The position numbers and the translations under genes were made by a program. Positions 25,728 through 34,035 of a stretch of 64,000 nt of DNA are shown piece by piece. Origin of the DNA: Corynebacterium imitans (GTDB lineage Bacteria; Actinomycetota; Actinomycetes; Mycobacteriales; Mycobacteriaceae); the NCBI RefSeq assembly GCF_000739455.1, contig NZ_CP009211.1, positions 1,871,458 through 1,935,457 on the forward strand, read 5' to 3'. Position 1 is the first letter of the stretch, and each line of letters opens with the position of its first letter. The notes under the pieces are model-generated. The model had not been told where the DNA came from, ran no database searches, and was given only the letters and a program-made list of their open reading frames with translations.

Positions 25728-26873
25728 CTACTCGGCGGCCAAAATATCGGTCACGATGCCGTCGGCAAGCAGTCGGCCCGCATCCGTGACCGCGATCCGC
25801 TCGCCGGAAGTGAGCAGCCCGCCGCGTGCATGCTTCTCGACGACCCCCCGCGCCCCCTTACCTACCCATCCGGCAGGAATACCCTCCTTGAGCCGCAGGC
25901 CGAGCATCACCTGCTCGTCGTGGCGCTCGGTGTCGGTGAGCGTTTCGGAGAAGTCCACCGGCAGCTCGCCGTCGCGCAGCAGCGCCGCGTAGCGCTCGGG
26001 GCGCTTGACGTTGGCGAAGCGTTCGCAGCCGATAAACGAGTGCGCGCCCGGGCCCGCGCCCCACCACTGGCCGCCGCGCCAGTAGAGCAGGTTGTGACGG
26101 CACTCCCCTCCTGCTTTGGCCCAGTTCGAGACCTCGTACCAGTCAAAGCCGGCGGACTCGAGCACCTCGGCGATGAGCTCGTAGCGACGGGCGTAGACCT
26201 CCTCCTGCGGCGCGGGCAGCTCACCGCGGCGGACTTTGCGCGCCATCGCCGTGCCGTCCTCCACGATCAGCGAGTAGGCGGAGACGTGGTCCACGTCTGC
26301 CGACAGGATGGCGTCGAGGGTTTTGCGCACGTCGTCGTCGGTTTCCGTCGGCGTGCCGTAGATCATGTCGAGATTGACGTGCTCAAACCCGGCGGCGCGG
26401 GCCTCCTTCGCCGCCGCGACGGCGCGGCCCGGCGTGTGCGCGCGGTCCAGCACCTTGAGCACCGGCGCGGACGCCGACTGCATGCCGAGTGAGACGCGAG
26501 TAAAGCCCGCCTCGAGAAGGCCCGCGAAGTACTCGGGGCTGGTGGACTCCGGGTTCGACTCCGTGGTCACCTCCGCCCCGTCCGCGAGTCCGAAGGTGCC
26601 GCGCACCGCGTCCAGCACCCGAGAAAGCCCCGCGGCACCGAGTAGCGAGGGCGTGCCGCCGCCGATAAACACCGTGTCGGCGCCGCCGCGCACGTCCACT
26701 CGCGCCGCAGCGAGCGTGAGCTCCCGCTCGAGCGCGTCGAAGTACTCCGCGTGGGAGGACTCGACCTCGTTGGGTGTGTACGTGTTGAAGTCGCAGTAGC
26801 CGCAGCGGGTCGCACAGAAAGGCACGTGGATGTAGACGCCGAACGCGTCTCGACCTGTCTCGGATTCAGCCAT
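25728..26873 (-). CDS. hemW: Radical SAM haem chaperone HemW (HemN-like)
   Basis: 381 residues. The radical-SAM cluster motif is PFCATRCGYCDF (Cx3Cx2C, about 18-29), followed by FIGGGTPSLL and the TTESNPEST strand. The C-terminal part has CRHNLLYWRGGQWWGAGPGAHSF (in part). Proteins of this length next to hrcA are usually HemW, which inserts haem into targets, rather than true coproporphyrinogen dehydrogenase. It lies 31 nt upstream of hrcA in the same direction. Confidence 0.9.
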   Translation of the reverse strand: MAESETGRDAFGVYIHVPFCATRCGYCDFNTYTPNEVESSHAEYFDALERELTLAAARVDVRGGADTVFIGGGTPSLLGAAGLSRVLDAVRGTFGLADGAEVTTESNPESTSPEYFAGLLEAGFTRVSLGMQSASAPVLKVLDRAHTPGRAVAAAKEARAAGFEHVNLDMIYGTPTETDDDVRKTLDAILSADVDHVSAYSLIVEDGTAMARKVRRGELPAPQEEVYARRYELIAEVLESAGFDWYEVSNWAKAGGECRHNLLYWRGGQWWGAGPGAHSFIGCERFANVKRPERYAALLRDGELPVDFSETLTDTERHDEQVMLGLRLKEGIPAGWVGKGARGVVEKHARGGLLTSGERIAVTDAGRLLADGIVTDILAAE

Positions 26874-26882
26874 GCGGCCAGT

Positions 26883-27551
26883 CTAGGCACCGCGACGCGA
26901 ACGCTTGGCGGCAACCTTCTCCACGATCCGGTTGATCCGGGCGCGCTCTTGAAGGAACTCGGGCGGGTTCGTCCCGCGCATCGTGCGCGCGAACGCGGGG
27001 TGGTCGACGCAGACGGTTTCCACCCAGCCGTCGGTGGCCGCCTCGACGAGCTCGGAAACGGTGGCGAACAGGTGCGGCAGGCTTACCGCGCCGAGCTCGC
27101 GGGCAACCATGTCGGTCTGCTCCAGGGTGTAGGAGACGATCTCGGTGAGGTGCTGCACCGTAAGATCGGTACGCCCGGTGAGCGCGTCCTCCATTGTCTG
27201 CACAGAGAAGGGGGCGGCGAGCGGGAAGAGGTCGGCCAAGCCCGCGGCGTCGAGAAGCTCGGGCTCCGGCACCTTCTCCTCGGGGCAGGCGGACGCCGAG
27301 AGCACGCCGGCGCGCATCCCGGAGGTCAACGCCTGGCGCAGCCCGATCAGCTCGCCGACGACCCGGCGCGCGTCCACGCGCGCGTCGTCGGCGATCTCGA
27401 CGAACTCGGCGAGGCAGTCGTCGGTGAGCTCCCCGTCGTAGTCTGCGACCGCTTCGGCGATGTGCTCGATGTACTCGGCGACCTCGTCGCCGATGTTGTA
27501 AATCTCCTGCGTGAGCTCACGGTGCCGCAGCATGGCCGCTGTCTTGCGCAC
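26883..27551 (-). CDS. Conserved hypothetical helical protein
   Basis: 222 residues, predicted almost all-helical and acidic in its first half, ending in a basic patch (EKVAAKRSRRGA). No signal peptide or membrane helix. I do not recognise a domain. The GTG at 27551 follows GAAGGGGG by 7 nt and is preferred to the ATG six codons later. It sits between fadD15 and hemW, 9 nt from hemW, so it is likely co-transcribed with hemW. It carries a GCGTCGAGAAGC copy (27247-27258) that encodes LLDA. Confidence 0.7.
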   Translation of the reverse strand: MRKTAAMLRHRELTQEIYNIGDEVAEYIEHIAEAVADYDGELTDDCLAEFVEIADDARVDARRVVGELIGLRQALTSGMRAGVLSASACPEEKVPEPELLDAAGLADLFPLAAPFSVQTMEDALTGRTDLTVQHLTEIVSYTLEQTDMVARELGAVSLPHLFATVSELVEAATDGWVETVCVDHPAFARTMRGTNPPEFLQERARINRIVEKVAAKRSRRGA

Positions 27552-27645
27552 GGATAAGCCCCCTTCGGTTCGCTTGGATTACAACTAAAGATTTGCTGGG
27601 AGCCATGCTAAGCCACAGCAGCGGTGCGGCGGGGAAGGCGCGCCG

Positions 27646-29484
27646 CTACCGCTCGTAGAGCTTGTCGATGTCCTCGCTGAAGCGCTCGAAGACGACGTTG
27701 CGCTTGACCTTCATCGTCGGCGTCATCTCGTTTTCCTGCTCAGACAGGTCGCGGTCCAAAATGCGGAACTTCTTGATCGCCTCGGCGTGCGAGACGGTGG
27801 CGTTGGCCATGTTGATCGCATCCTGGACCTCGGCGCGCAGGCTCGCGTCCTGGGCGAGGTCGGTGAGCTTGCGATGCTCGGGGATGTTGCGGTTGGCCTT
27901 CCAGCGCGCGAGCTCGTCTTCGTCGAGTGTGACGAGCACGCCGATGAACGGCTTGCCGTCGCCGACGATCAGCGCGTTGGAGATCAGCGGGTCCTGGCGG
28001 ATGATCTCCTCCATCGGGCCGGGCGAGACGTTCTTGCCGCCGGCGGTGACGATGAGGTCCTTCTTGCGGCCGGTGATGCGCACAAACCCCTCGTCGTCAA
28101 CTTCGCCCAAGTCGCCGGTGTTGAACCATTCGCCGTCGAAGGCTTCTGCGGTGGCCTCGGGGTTGTTCCAGTACTGCTTGATCACGCCCGGCCCGGCGAA
28201 TTCGATCTCGCCGTCGTCGTTGATGCGCACCGAGTAGCCGTTGACCGGCGGGCCAACGGTACCGATCTTCTGGCGCACCTTGTTGTTCACGCACGCGGCG
28301 GCACACGTTTCGGTCAGCCCGTAGCCCTCGTAGACGGGGATGCCCATGCCGCGGTAGAAGTGCGAGAGCTCGGGGCTCATCGCGGAACCGCCGGTAATCC
28401 CGTAGGACACCGCCCCGCCCATGGCCTCCTTAAGCTTGGAGTAGACAAGTTTTTCAAAGACCTTGCGCTTTGCCTTCTGCACGCGCGTCGGGCCCTCGGG
28501 CGTTTCCAGCGCCTTGGAGTACTCGATCGCGGCGCGCTCGGCTTCCAAGAAGACGCGCTTGCCCACGGCCGACCCGTCGGCGGCCTTGTTGTAGGCGGCG
28601 TTGCGCACCTTTTCAAATACGCGCGGCACACCCAGCACCATGTTCGGTCGGGCGCGCTGCAGCTCGACGGTCAGCGTGGAGGTATCCGACCAGTGCGACT
28701 GGGTCGCGCCCGCCATCGCGAGTGCGATTGCCACGGCGCGCTGCAGCACGTGTGCGAGCGGCAAGAACGTCACGACGCGCTTGCCTGGCACGGCGACTTC
28801 ACCGATCTCGTTGAAGATCAGCGCGCGGGTTTGGTGGATCCAGTTGCCGTGGGTCAACTCCACGCCTTTGGGCCGTCCGGTCGTGCCCGAGGTGTAGACC
28901 AGCGAGCCGATGTGGTCGTGGGTGATGGCGGCCACGCGGGCGTCGATAAGCGACTGCTCTACGTCCCGACCCTCGAACTTGAGGGTCTCCACGCCCGAGG
29001 CGTTGAACTCGTAGATTTTTTGCAGCTTGGAGGTCGAGCCCGCGAGCCTGGGCGTGCCGTCGTCTTGCAGCAAGAACGAGCTGATCAGCTGCGTGTGCTC
29101 GCGCGTTTCCGTCAGCGCTAGCTTCGCGCCGGAGTCCTCGAGGATCCACTGGATCTGCGACATCGAGCTCGACGGGTAAATCGGCACGGAGATCGCGCCC
29201 GCGGCCCAGATGGCGAAGTCCATCAGCGCCCACTCGTAGCGTGTCGCCGATAAAATCGCCACGCGGTCGCCCGCCTCCACGCCGGAGGCGACCAGGCCTT
29301 TCGCCGCCTCGTATACTTCCTCGAGGAATTCGCCGGCCGTCACGTTGACCCAGTCGTAGTTGCGCGGCCGCGAAAACAGCACGATGTGCGGCTGTGTCGT
29401 ACACAGCTCAATGAGCTGGCTGAGGCAGTTCTCTTCCGGCGGCACAGTAAAACCGAGTTCCGTGGTGTAAGCATTCTGCGACAT
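27646..29484 (-). CDS. fadD15: Long-chain fatty-acid-CoA ligase (FadD15 type)
   Basis: 612 residues. It shows the AMP-binding motif YTSGTTGRPKGVELTHGNW (about 195-213), GYGLTETCAAACVNN, the FNTGDLGEVDDEGFVRITGRKKD hinge (in part, about 475-497), and the C-terminal lysine region around ETMTPTMKVKR. It activates long-chain fatty acids to acyl-CoA via acyl-AMP, feeding lipid or mycolate metabolism or degradation. It is divergent from malQ. Confidence 0.92.
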   Translation of the reverse strand: MSQNAYTTELGFTVPPEENCLSQLIELCTTQPHIVLFSRPRNYDWVNVTAGEFLEEVYEAAKGLVASGVEAGDRVAILSATRYEWALMDFAIWAAGAISVPIYPSSSMSQIQWILEDSGAKLALTETREHTQLISSFLLQDDGTPRLAGSTSKLQKIYEFNASGVETLKFEGRDVEQSLIDARVAAITHDHIGSLVYTSGTTGRPKGVELTHGNWIHQTRALIFNEIGEVAVPGKRVVTFLPLAHVLQRAVAIALAMAGATQSHWSDTSTLTVELQRARPNMVLGVPRVFEKVRNAAYNKAADGSAVGKRVFLEAERAAIEYSKALETPEGPTRVQKAKRKVFEKLVYSKLKEAMGGAVSYGITGGSAMSPELSHFYRGMGIPVYEGYGLTETCAAACVNNKVRQKIGTVGPPVNGYSVRINDDGEIEFAGPGVIKQYWNNPEATAEAFDGEWFNTGDLGEVDDEGFVRITGRKKDLIVTAGGKNVSPGPMEEIIRQDPLISNALIVGDGKPFIGVLVTLDEDELARWKANRNIPEHRKLTDLAQDASLRAEVQDAINMANATVSHAEAIKKFRILDRDLSEQENEMTPTMKVKRNVVFERFSEDIDKLYER

Positions 29485-29554
29485 AAGCCCTCACCCTACC
29501 GCCTGCGGCCTCACCTAGCTCCGGTCACGCGCGTTTGGCACAATATTAACTGTG

Positions 29555-31705
29555 ATGAACGAGGAACTTTTGCTGTCCCTGGCCCAGTCCTACGGCTTTG
29601 GCACCACCTACCGAGCCTCCGACGGGCAGCTAACCACCCCACCCAACCAGTCCTTCCTCAAATTGCTGCGCGCCATCGGCGTCGACGTGCCCGACTCCCC
29701 CACCGACGACACGCTCCGCTCGCTTCTCGACGCCCGCGTGACCGAGCTCGCGACCCGCCCTCTTCCACCCACCGTGGTGGCGACCGCAGGCGAGGAGCAG
29801 CACTTCAACGTGCACGTCCATGACGGGCACTACGCGCACTGCTGGATCCGCCTCGAGGACGGCTCCTCCCGCGATGCCTACCAGGACGAAAACTGGGCGC
29901 CACCGACCACCGCCGCCGACGGCACCGTGTGGGGCGAGGCAACCTTCCACGTCCCCGGCGACCTGCCCGAGGGCTGGCACGAGCTGCACTTGGAATCCGA
30001 CAACCTGCACGAGGTCTGCACGCTGATCGTCGTCCCCGCGCGCCTGCAGTCCAACGAGGCCTGCGTGCAGCGCCCCAACTTTGGTGTGATGGCGCAGCTC
30101 TACTCGGTGCGCTCGACCCAGTCCTGGGGCATTGGCGACTTCGAGGACCTCGCTCGACTGGCCGAAACCGTTGCCGCCGAAGGCGCCGACTACCTGCTGA
30201 TCAACCCGGTGCACGCCGCGCAGCCGGTGCCGCCGGTGGAGGACTCACCGTACCTGCCGACCTCGCGCCGCTTTGTCAACCCCATCTACATCTCGGTCGA
30301 GGCCGTGCCCGAGTACGCGAGCCTGGACGCGGACACCCGCGCCGAGATCGACGAGCTCGCCGCGCCGGTCAAAGCCCTGAACCGCACCGCCGATCCGCTC
30401 GAGCGCGACCGTATCTTCGGCACCAAGCTCGCCGTTCTGCGCGAACTGTTCTACCTCTCCCAGCAGGATGAGGGCCGCTCCCACGACTTCGAGCTCTACA
30501 CGCTCGACGAGGGCGCGGGGCTGCGCGAGTTTGCGCAGTGGTGCGCCGCACGCGCCGCGGCCGTAGACCGCGGACAGCACGCCGCAGCCGAGGCCGCCGA
30601 AGAGACGGTGCTGTTCTACATGTGGCTGCAGTTCATCGCCGACGAGCAGCGCCGCGTCGCCCAGGACCGCGCGCTTGCCGCCGGGATGCGCATCGGCATC
30701 ATGACCGACCTGGCCGTGGGCATCCACCCGGACGGTGCTGACGCGCACACGCTCGCCGACGTGCTCGTGCCCGCCGCCTCCGTCGGCGCGCCGCCGGACC
30801 AGTACTCCCAGCAGGGCCAGGACTGGTCGCAGCCGCCGTGGAACCCGGAGGCGCTCGCGAACGCCGGCTACGCGCCGTGGCGCGACCTGCTGCGTACCGT
30901 ACTGCGCCACTCTGGCGGCATCCGCGTCGACCACATCCTGGGCCTGTTCCGCCTGTTCTGGCTACCGCGCGAGGACACGCCGGCCGACGGGCTGTACATG
31001 AACTACGACCACCGCGCCATGCTGGGCATCCTGCTTTTGGAGGCGCAGCGCGCAGGCGCCGTCGTCGTCGGCGAGGACCTCGGCACCTTTGAGCCGTGGG
31101 TCCAGGACGTGCTGCGCGACACCGGCGTCTTCGGCACCTCCGTGCTGTGGTTTGAGTCCATCCCGCCGGCGGGCGCACCGCGGCCTGCGGACCAGTACCG
31201 CCACCTCGCGCTGTCTGCGGTCGGCACGCACGACCTGCCGCCGACGGCCGGCTACCTCGAGGGCGCGCACAACGAGCTGCGCGCCACACTGGGGCTGGTC
31301 AACCAGTCGCTAGACGAGCTCAACGCCAACGACGGCGTGTGGATCGGGCGCGTGCTCAACCAGGCCCGCGCCGAGGGCGCGTTCGCGGGTACCCCGTTCG
31401 CGGAGACGGACTTCAGCCAGTACGACTTAGGTGAGTTCGACGCTGCGGGCTCGCTCGACGACCTGCTGGTGGGGCTCACCCGCTTCATCGCCTCCACCCC
31501 GTCTGCGATGACGGTGACGAATCTGGTGGACATGGTCGGCGATCGTCGCATCCAGAATCAGCCCGGCACGAACTCGGAGCAGTACTCCAACTGGTGCATC
31601 CCGCTGACCGACGCGGCCGGCACCCCCGTGCTTATCGACGATCTCGCCGACAACCCGCTGTTCCACCGCGTCGCCGAGGCCTCTCGCCGGCCGGACGCGG
31701 TCTAG
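29555..31705 (+). CDS. malQ: 4-alpha-glucanotransferase
   Basis: 716 residues. An N-terminal beta-sandwich precedes the GH77 catalytic domain. Hallmarks are QLYSVRSTQSWGIGDFEDL (about 190-208), RIGIMTDLAVGIHPDGAD, SVGAPPDQYSQQGQDWSQPPWNP, the nucleophile region GGIRVDHILGLFRLFWLP, and VVVGEDLGTFEP. It moves maltosyl and longer glucan units in maltodextrin and glycogen metabolism. The start is ATG 29555; a GTG just before it is in frame, and AT-rich DNA lies 7-12 nt upstream. Its stop overlaps the convergent 47-aa gene by 4 nt (CTAG). Confidence 0.93.
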   Translation: MNEELLLSLAQSYGFGTTYRASDGQLTTPPNQSFLKLLRAIGVDVPDSPTDDTLRSLLDARVTELATRPLPPTVVATAGEEQHFNVHVHDGHYAHCWIRLEDGSSRDAYQDENWAPPTTAADGTVWGEATFHVPGDLPEGWHELHLESDNLHEVCTLIVVPARLQSNEACVQRPNFGVMAQLYSVRSTQSWGIGDFEDLARLAETVAAEGADYLLINPVHAAQPVPPVEDSPYLPTSRRFVNPIYISVEAVPEYASLDADTRAEIDELAAPVKALNRTADPLERDRIFGTKLAVLRELFYLSQQDEGRSHDFELYTLDEGAGLREFAQWCAARAAAVDRGQHAAAEAAEETVLFYMWLQFIADEQRRVAQDRALAAGMRIGIMTDLAVGIHPDGADAHTLADVLVPAASVGAPPDQYSQQGQDWSQPPWNPEALANAGYAPWRDLLRTVLRHSGGIRVDHILGLFRLFWLPREDTPADGLYMNYDHRAMLGILLLEAQRAGAVVVGEDLGTFEPWVQDVLRDTGVFGTSVLWFESIPPAGAPRPADQYRHLALSAVGTHDLPPTAGYLEGAHNELRATLGLVNQSLDELNANDGVWIGRVLNQARAEGAFAGTPFAETDFSQYDLGEFDAAGSLDDLLVGLTRFIASTPSAMTVTNLVDMVGDRRIQNQPGTNSEQYSNWCIPLTDAAGTPVLIDDLADNPLFHRVAEASRRPDAV

Positions 31706-31845
31706 ACCAGGCTGCCGACCAGCGCGGCGATGACGACGAGCGCGAGCATGACGTAGAGCGCTTGCGTCACGCGCGACTGCGGGTACTTGCGCTGCGGTTT
31801 CGGCAGCTGCTGATCCTGCTTACGCAGTTCTTCCGGGTTGGCCAT
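31702..31845 (-). CDS. 47-residue membrane protein
   Basis: MANPEELRKQDQQLPKPQRK, then a single helix ALYVMLALVVIAALVGSLV at the very C-terminus, so it is tail-anchored with a basic cytoplasmic head. The ATG at 31845 is preceded by TAGACT (31858-31853 on the minus strand) and exactly 7 nt, giving a leaderless start. The stop overlaps the malQ stop. The -10 box lies inside the last codons of the upstream small gene. Function unknown. Confidence 0.65.
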   Translation of the reverse strand: MANPEELRKQDQQLPKPQRKYPQSRVTQALYVMLALVVIAALVGSLV

Positions 31846-31850
31846 GGCGC

Positions 31851-32021
31851 TTAGTCTACTTCGCGCGTCGGCTCGGGCGGCAACTGCCGTACGCAGGCCT
31901 GGTTGCGCTGGTACGCCAGCCAGTCTGTGACCCGCAGCATCGCCCACGCCGCAACCGACGAAAGCGGCAGCGCGACGACAAGCACGATGGGCAGCTGCAG
32001 CCAGGGGCTCAAGGCGAACAT
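31851..32021 (-). CDS. 56-residue membrane protein downstream of the M3 peptidase
   Basis: The ATG at 32021 lies 3 nt after the peptidase stop. The product starts MFALSPWLQLPIVLVVALPL, continues with a second hydrophobic stretch (SSVAAWAMLRVTDWLAY), and ends in a charged tail with one cysteine (NQACVRQLPPEPTREVD). It probably has one or two membrane helices. Its position suggests co-translation with the peptidase gene. Function unknown. Confidence 0.6.
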   Translation of the reverse strand: MFALSPWLQLPIVLVVALPLSSVAAWAMLRVTDWLAYQRNQACVRQLPPEPTREVD

Positions 32022-32024
32022 GCG

Positions 32025-34004
32025 CTACACCGCCGTCCCCTCGAGCCCGCGCCGCACAAGCAGCGGGCGGGTGTCCTTGTCGCGGCCGCGGAACGCGCGG
32101 TAGGCCTCGGCGTAGTCGCGGGAAGCGCCGCGCGAGAGGATCGCCTCGCGAAACTTCTCGCCGGTGTCGCGGTTAATCCCCTGCTCGCGGATGAGCTCGA
32201 AGCCGTCGGCGTCGAGCGCCTCGGCCCACAGGTAGGAGTAGTAGCCCGCCGAGTAGCCGCCGGCGAAGATGTGGTTGAACCAGGTCGAGCGGTAGCGCGG
32301 CGTGAGCCCCGGCACGTCAAGGTGGTAACGGCGCAAAACGTCGGCCTCGAAGGCGTCGATGTCCTGCGGCGGGGTGCCGTCGAGTGAGTGCCACTCCAGG
32401 TCGATCGCCGCGGCCGCGAGGTATTCCGCAGTGGCGAAGCCCTGGCCGAAGGCGCGCGAGGCACGCACGGCGTTCAACATGGCGGGCGGAAGTGGCGCGC
32501 CGGTATCGACGTGGCGGGCGTAGTTGCGCACGATCTCGGGCGCGAACGCGTAGTTCTCGTTGATCTGCGAGGGGAACTCGACCCAGTCGCGCGGGACGTT
32601 GGTGCCAGATAGCGACGGGTAGCGCACGTCCGAGAGCAGGCCGTGCAGGGCGTGGCCGAACTCGTGGAAGACGGTAGTGACCTCGTCGATGGTGAGCAGC
32701 TCGCTGTTCACGCTCATCACGTTGACCACCACCGGCTTGGTGTCGGCCAGGTGCGACTGGTCGACGAAGCTGCTCATCCAGGCACCGCCACGTTTGCTCT
32801 CGCGCGCGGCGTAGTCGGTAAGCAAAAGGCCGAGGCCCGTGCCGTCGTGGTCTTTGACCTCCCACACCTGCACGTCCTCGCGGTAGGCACGCAGGTCCTC
32901 GCGGCGGGTCACGGTGATGCCGTAGAGCAGGTTTGCCGCATAGAAGACGCCGTCCTCGAGCACCTGCCACAGCGGGAAGTACTTGCGCAGCTCCGCCTCA
33001 TCGACGTCGAGCTCCTCGGCGCGGCGCTGCGCGGACCAGTACGGCCAGTCGGCACCGTCGAGGCCGTCCTCGCCGAGGTCGGCCCCGCGGGAGGCCGCGA
33101 GCTCGCCGTCGAGTTTGCGCTCGGCTGCCGCGTTCGCCGCCGCGGCCGGCGCGAGGTCCGCGAGCAGCGCCCGCGCTGCATCTGCGGTGCCCGCGGTTTC
33201 CTCGGCAATGACGTAGTCGGCGTGTGTGGCAAAGCCGAGCAGCTTCGCGCGCTCCTGGCGCAGTGTGACAGCCTCGCGCACAAGTGGGGCGTTGGATTCG
33301 GCGCCGCGTGACAAGGAGGCGTCGAAAAGCGCGCGGCGGGCGGCGGGGTCGGTAAGGTCGGCCTGGAGCGACTGGGTCGAGGGCAGTTCGATGGGGATGA
33401 GGTAGCTGTCGCCGTCGGCAAACGCGGCGAGCTGGTCCTCGCTTGCCCCCGCGAGCTCCTCGCGGGTGAAGCGGACCGCGAGGCGCTTGGTGTCGGCGAG
33501 CAGGTTGCGGCCGAAGTGCTCAGAGAGCTCGGCGAGCCGCTCGTTGAGCTCGCGCAGCCGCGCTTGACCGACGGCGTCGAGATCCGCGCCGCGGCGGCTA
33601 AAGCGGCGCAACAGCAGGTCGTGGAGGCGCTGCGACTCCTCGTCGGCGGGCACCTCGACGGCGCGCAGCCGACGGTAGAGCCCGGCATTTTGGTAGATCG
33701 CGTCCGTGTGGGCGGTAAGCCGCGGCACGATGCGATCGGCCACGGCGTCGAACTCGGCGGTGGCGTCGGTGCCCTGCAGGTTGAAAAACCAGGCAGCCAC
33801 GCGATCCAGGTCAGCGCCTGCCAGTTCGAAGGCCTCGACGGTGTTTTCCCACGTGGGGGTTGCTTCCGCGCAGATTGCCGCGATTTCCGCCTCGTGGCGG
33901 GAAAGCGCCGTAGCAAACGCCTGCTCGACGTGAGCCAGCTCGATGGCGTCGAAATCGGGCAGTTGGTACGGCAGCGTCGATGGTGCAAGCAGTGGATTGG
34001 TCAT
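32025..34004 (-). CDS. dcp: M3-family peptidyl-dipeptidase / oligopeptidase
   Basis: 659 residues. The zinc site is VFHEFGHALHGLLSD (HExxH, about 445-459), with the distal Glu in the following helix and the GAWMSSFVDQS region upstream, as in Dcp/OpdA peptidases. The protein is cytosolic (no signal) and degrades short peptides. I chose ATG 34004: TAAGAT ends exactly 7 nt before it, while the ATG three codons earlier overlaps that -10 box. It carries an A variant of the GCGTCGANAAGC motif (33319-33330). Confidence 0.92.
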   Translation of the reverse strand: MTNPLLAPSTLPYQLPDFDAIELAHVEQAFATALSRHEAEIAAICAEATPTWENTVEAFELAGADLDRVAAWFFNLQGTDATAEFDAVADRIVPRLTAHTDAIYQNAGLYRRLRAVEVPADEESQRLHDLLLRRFSRRGADLDAVGQARLRELNERLAELSEHFGRNLLADTKRLAVRFTREELAGASEDQLAAFADGDSYLIPIELPSTQSLQADLTDPAARRALFDASLSRGAESNAPLVREAVTLRQERAKLLGFATHADYVIAEETAGTADAARALLADLAPAAAANAAAERKLDGELAASRGADLGEDGLDGADWPYWSAQRRAEELDVDEAELRKYFPLWQVLEDGVFYAANLLYGITVTRREDLRAYREDVQVWEVKDHDGTGLGLLLTDYAARESKRGGAWMSSFVDQSHLADTKPVVVNVMSVNSELLTIDEVTTVFHEFGHALHGLLSDVRYPSLSGTNVPRDWVEFPSQINENYAFAPEIVRNYARHVDTGAPLPPAMLNAVRASRAFGQGFATAEYLAAAAIDLEWHSLDGTPPQDIDAFEADVLRRYHLDVPGLTPRYRSTWFNHIFAGGYSAGYYSYLWAEALDADGFELIREQGINRDTGEKFREAILSRGASRDYAEAYRAFRGRDKDTRPLLVRRGLEGTAV

Positions 34005-34011
34005 GGCGGCC

Positions 34012-34029
34012 ATCTTAGGCGTTTAAGAT
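34012..34029. promoter_or_regulatory. Symmetric divergent leaderless promoter of dcp and the carboxylesterase gene
   Basis: ATCTTA (34012-34017) - 6 nt - TAAGAT (34024-34029) gives identical TAAGAT -10 boxes on both strands. The gap to ATG 34004 on minus is 7 nt and to ATG 34036 on plus is 6 nt. This is the same arrangement as between dgt and the TPM gene. Confidence 0.6.
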
Positions 34030-34035
34030 TGCGGC

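Noticed and set aside
27552..27645. Terminator or RNA gene between the 222-aa hypothetical gene and fadD15
   Set aside because: Only a weak GC-rich hairpin without a T-tract; nothing supportable.
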